From positions 1-22,409 of the forward strand of contig CAYGRY010000049.1 of NCBI GenBank assembly GCA_964352405.1: a DNA stretch of 22,409 nucleotides, read 5' to 3'. The position numbers and the translations under genes are program-made. Each line of letters opens with the position of its first letter. Position 1 is the first letter of the stretch. This DNA comes from UBA4207 sp964352405 (GTDB lineage: Bacteria; Bdellovibrionota; Bacteriovoracia; Bacteriovoracales; Bacteriovoracaceae). This document shows, one piece after another, positions 20,754 to 22,409 of the stretch. A model generated the notes under the pieces. The model did no database searches and had not been told where the DNA came from. It saw only the letters and a list, made by a program, of their open reading frames with translations.

Positions 20754-22409
20754 GAGTTTTCTTCCCAGGCCCACTCTTTCACAAACTCATCCATGGCCTC
20801 ATAGGTGGCGCAAAGAATATGTCTGTCACCTTCTTCTTTAAATAACTTTCTTAAAGAATAAGGAAGTGTTCCTGCAATCCAACCTCGTGGACCCGATAAG
20901 CCGAATTGTAATCCAATATGGTTATCAAGCATCTTTTTAAGCTTTGATTCAAAGTCGCGAGCAAGCTTGATATAAGCATCATGATCTTTAATAAGCTTTT
21001 CCATTCCCATGGCATAACTAGCAAAGGAGAATTCATCTCCATCCCAAGTTGAAATCATCATTAACGGTTTTTCGATGAAAAGTTCTTTTCGAACAAAGGC
21101 CATGGCCGCTTGGCCGCCTAGGAAAACCATGGATGAATCTGGAGTAATAGCAGAATCATTACTTGAAAAATAATTTTTGCTATTGAAACGGTAGGCTTGA
21201 GCTCCGGTTTCATTGAAAACAAGATTAATACCTTTTTCTTTTGATAGTCTTCTAAGTTCCATCAAGAACTTATAAGGAACGGCTTCCATCGTTTTTTGTG
21301 GAAGAGGCTCAATCCAAATAGCGAGATATTTATTCTTATTTGTTAACTCTTCGATCTGTTCAAGAATCTGTTCATGGTTTGCTGTCGTTGGAGTTTCTAA
21401 GTGATCTACTTTGAAATACGGATCGTTATGATCTGATAGAGACCTTGATAAGAAAGAACCTTTACCAAAGCTATGCTGCTTAAAGGTAAGCATTCTGTTG
21501 GTATATTTATCAGAAACATACCAAAGGCTTTTTGCGACTTTATCTACCGCTTCGGATTGGCCAGAACAAGTGTATCCATGTCTAAGTTGTTCAGGCATTT
21601 GCTTCGAGATCTTTTCAACATCAAGTAGAAAGTTATGACTGACAAAATTTGAAAGGCAAATTTTGTTGTTCACTGTAACAAGGCTTTTTCTCATCCATTC
21701 TTTATTAAGTGTTGAGTGTCCGACTAAAGAATCAATCGCGCTATGAAGTGATAAAGGAGGTTTAGTCCATTTAAGAGGACAGGTATAGTAAACAACGTCT
21801 CTATACTTTTCAAAATCAGGATAGTCTTCTTTAAGATAGTTAAGCTCATAACCACCTAAGGAGAGATTGATAGACAACATACTCGCGGCCATACGATCTC
21901 TATTTCTACCTTGAATACGATTAAAGTCCTTTGCTGCTGCCCATGCAGTTAGAGCATACTTTAAGAATCGACCAAGACCGCCACCTTGAAAGTCATTTGC
22001 GACGGTTGTGTCTATGACGTAGATTGATTTTTCATCATCAAAGTACGGATCAATACGCAAACCTCTATCGAGAGGGTGTCTTTTAAGTGGCGAAGCAAAG
22101 ACGATGGCAACAAGATCGTNNNNNNNNNNTGTCTGGCAGGTTCATATGTTGATTCTTGAAGGTTTTGTATCCTTGAACGATACTTTTCAAAGTTTGTTTC
22201 ATCTACTGCAACAAGTGAATGTTTAGTGGAATCAAGAAATAGTTTTCCAATCTGATCCCACGCAGCTTGTTGATCAACTGACTTGTTTTGATAATTATCC
22301 CATTTAAGATCAATGAGTAGTCTGTGCCAGCCGTATAAGTTGGTTGTCCCACGCTCTTTCGTTTCAGCAGTCGTTGGTTGAACGGCTTCTTTGTTATTAA
22401 AAATTTTAT
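20750..22409 (-). CDS. GNAT acetyltransferase fused to a catalytically dead class III aminotransferase-like domain (5' truncated, assembly gap inside)
   Basis: The minus-strand frame is open from the window end to the 10-N gap (22120-22129) and again from 22119 to the stop at 20750, so one gene is interrupted by the gap. Upstream of the gap, ~92 residues end in FEKYRSRIQNLQESTYEPARQ-like GNAT N-terminal sequence. After the gap come a GNAT core strand (DLVAIVFASPL), the acetyl-CoA loop NDFQGGGLGRFLKY (Q-x-x-G-x-G), and GRNRDRMAASMLSINLSLGGY. A class III aminotransferase-like domain (~330 residues) follows; it contains YTCSGQSEAVDKVAKSLWYV and INLVFNETGAQAYRF. The ring-binding Asp is Asn there, and the Schiff-base Lys region reads MVFLGGQAAMAF with no Lys. 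The GNAT part resembles YodP/AblB beta-lysine acetyltransferases by context. TTG 22058-22060 is not the true start. Confidence 0.78.
22120..22129. other. Assembly gap (10 N) inside the GNAT-fusion gene
   Basis: Ten N replace unknown sequence. The coding frames on the two sides join only if the true gap length leaves remainder 2 on division by 3 (for example 8 or 11), so 10 is probably a placeholder length rather than a measurement. Confidence 0.95.

Overview
The window is low-GC, densely packed DNA from a Gram-negative bacterium. Evidence for an outer membrane is an LptD C-terminus, a MipA/OmpV-type porin-like protein and lipoproteins. The many secreted proteases and hydrolases, together with the gene content and style, point to the Bdellovibrionota (Bacteriovorax/Halobacteriovorax-like predators). 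That placement is an inference from content, with no 16S or marker tree behind it.

Layout. (1) 1-3540, plus strand: the tail of lptD, a TrpG/PabA-like glutamine amidotransferase, a TrpF-like barrel protein, surE, and an NlpD-like LysM+M23 lipoprotein (the surE-nlpD order is familiar from other proteobacteria). (2) 3530-6744, minus strand: a DEDDh exonuclease, a secreted DNase I-fold (EEP) protein, a very short [2Fe-2S] ferredoxin and an unrecognised lipoprotein. (3) 6745-6980: an intergenic region with a perfect -10 box, a roughly 75-nt stretch with two GGA-loop hairpins, and a strong intrinsic terminator. This looks like a CsrA/RsmA-binding small RNA. (4) 6981-10909: a GNAT acetyltransferase convergent with a divergent MetG-family synthetase, followed by a pair of secreted Cys-containing proteins. 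(5) 11157-15711: a secreted metzincin-like protease; a rimK / M14 deacylase-like / rimB set that could add and remove amino acids on a protein target; YaiI (UPF0178); and a MipA-like outer-membrane protein. (6) 15817-17128: a small secreted protein and a secreted HExxH metallopeptidase. (7) 17216 to the window end, minus strand: a tightly coupled operon of a GNAT + aminotransferase-like fusion (interrupted by a 10-N assembly gap), a C45 Ntn-hydrolase, a class III aminotransferase, and CoA-transferase subunits A and B.

Region 7 has nearly the same functional set as the Bacillus subtilis kamA-yodPQRST locus (beta-lysine acetyltransferase, deacylase, CoA-transferase pair, aminotransferase). I infer a lysine/beta-amino-acid catabolic route through N-acetylated intermediates. 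Two features differ: the deacylase is of the C45 family, and the acetyltransferase is fused to a PLP-fold domain that has lost both the Schiff-base lysine and the ring-binding aspartate.

The observations most worth following up are the candidate Csr/Rsm-type sRNA, the MetG-like protein with altered substrate-pocket and anticodon-contact positions plus a ~60-residue insertion, and the acetyltransferase/pseudo-aminotransferase operon. All four convergent gene junctions overlap at their stop codons (4-11 bp), so the sRNA terminator is the only clear intrinsic terminator I found. No stretch over 300 bases lacks a gene. I saw no tRNA, rRNA, CRISPR array, insertion sequence or prophage gene.
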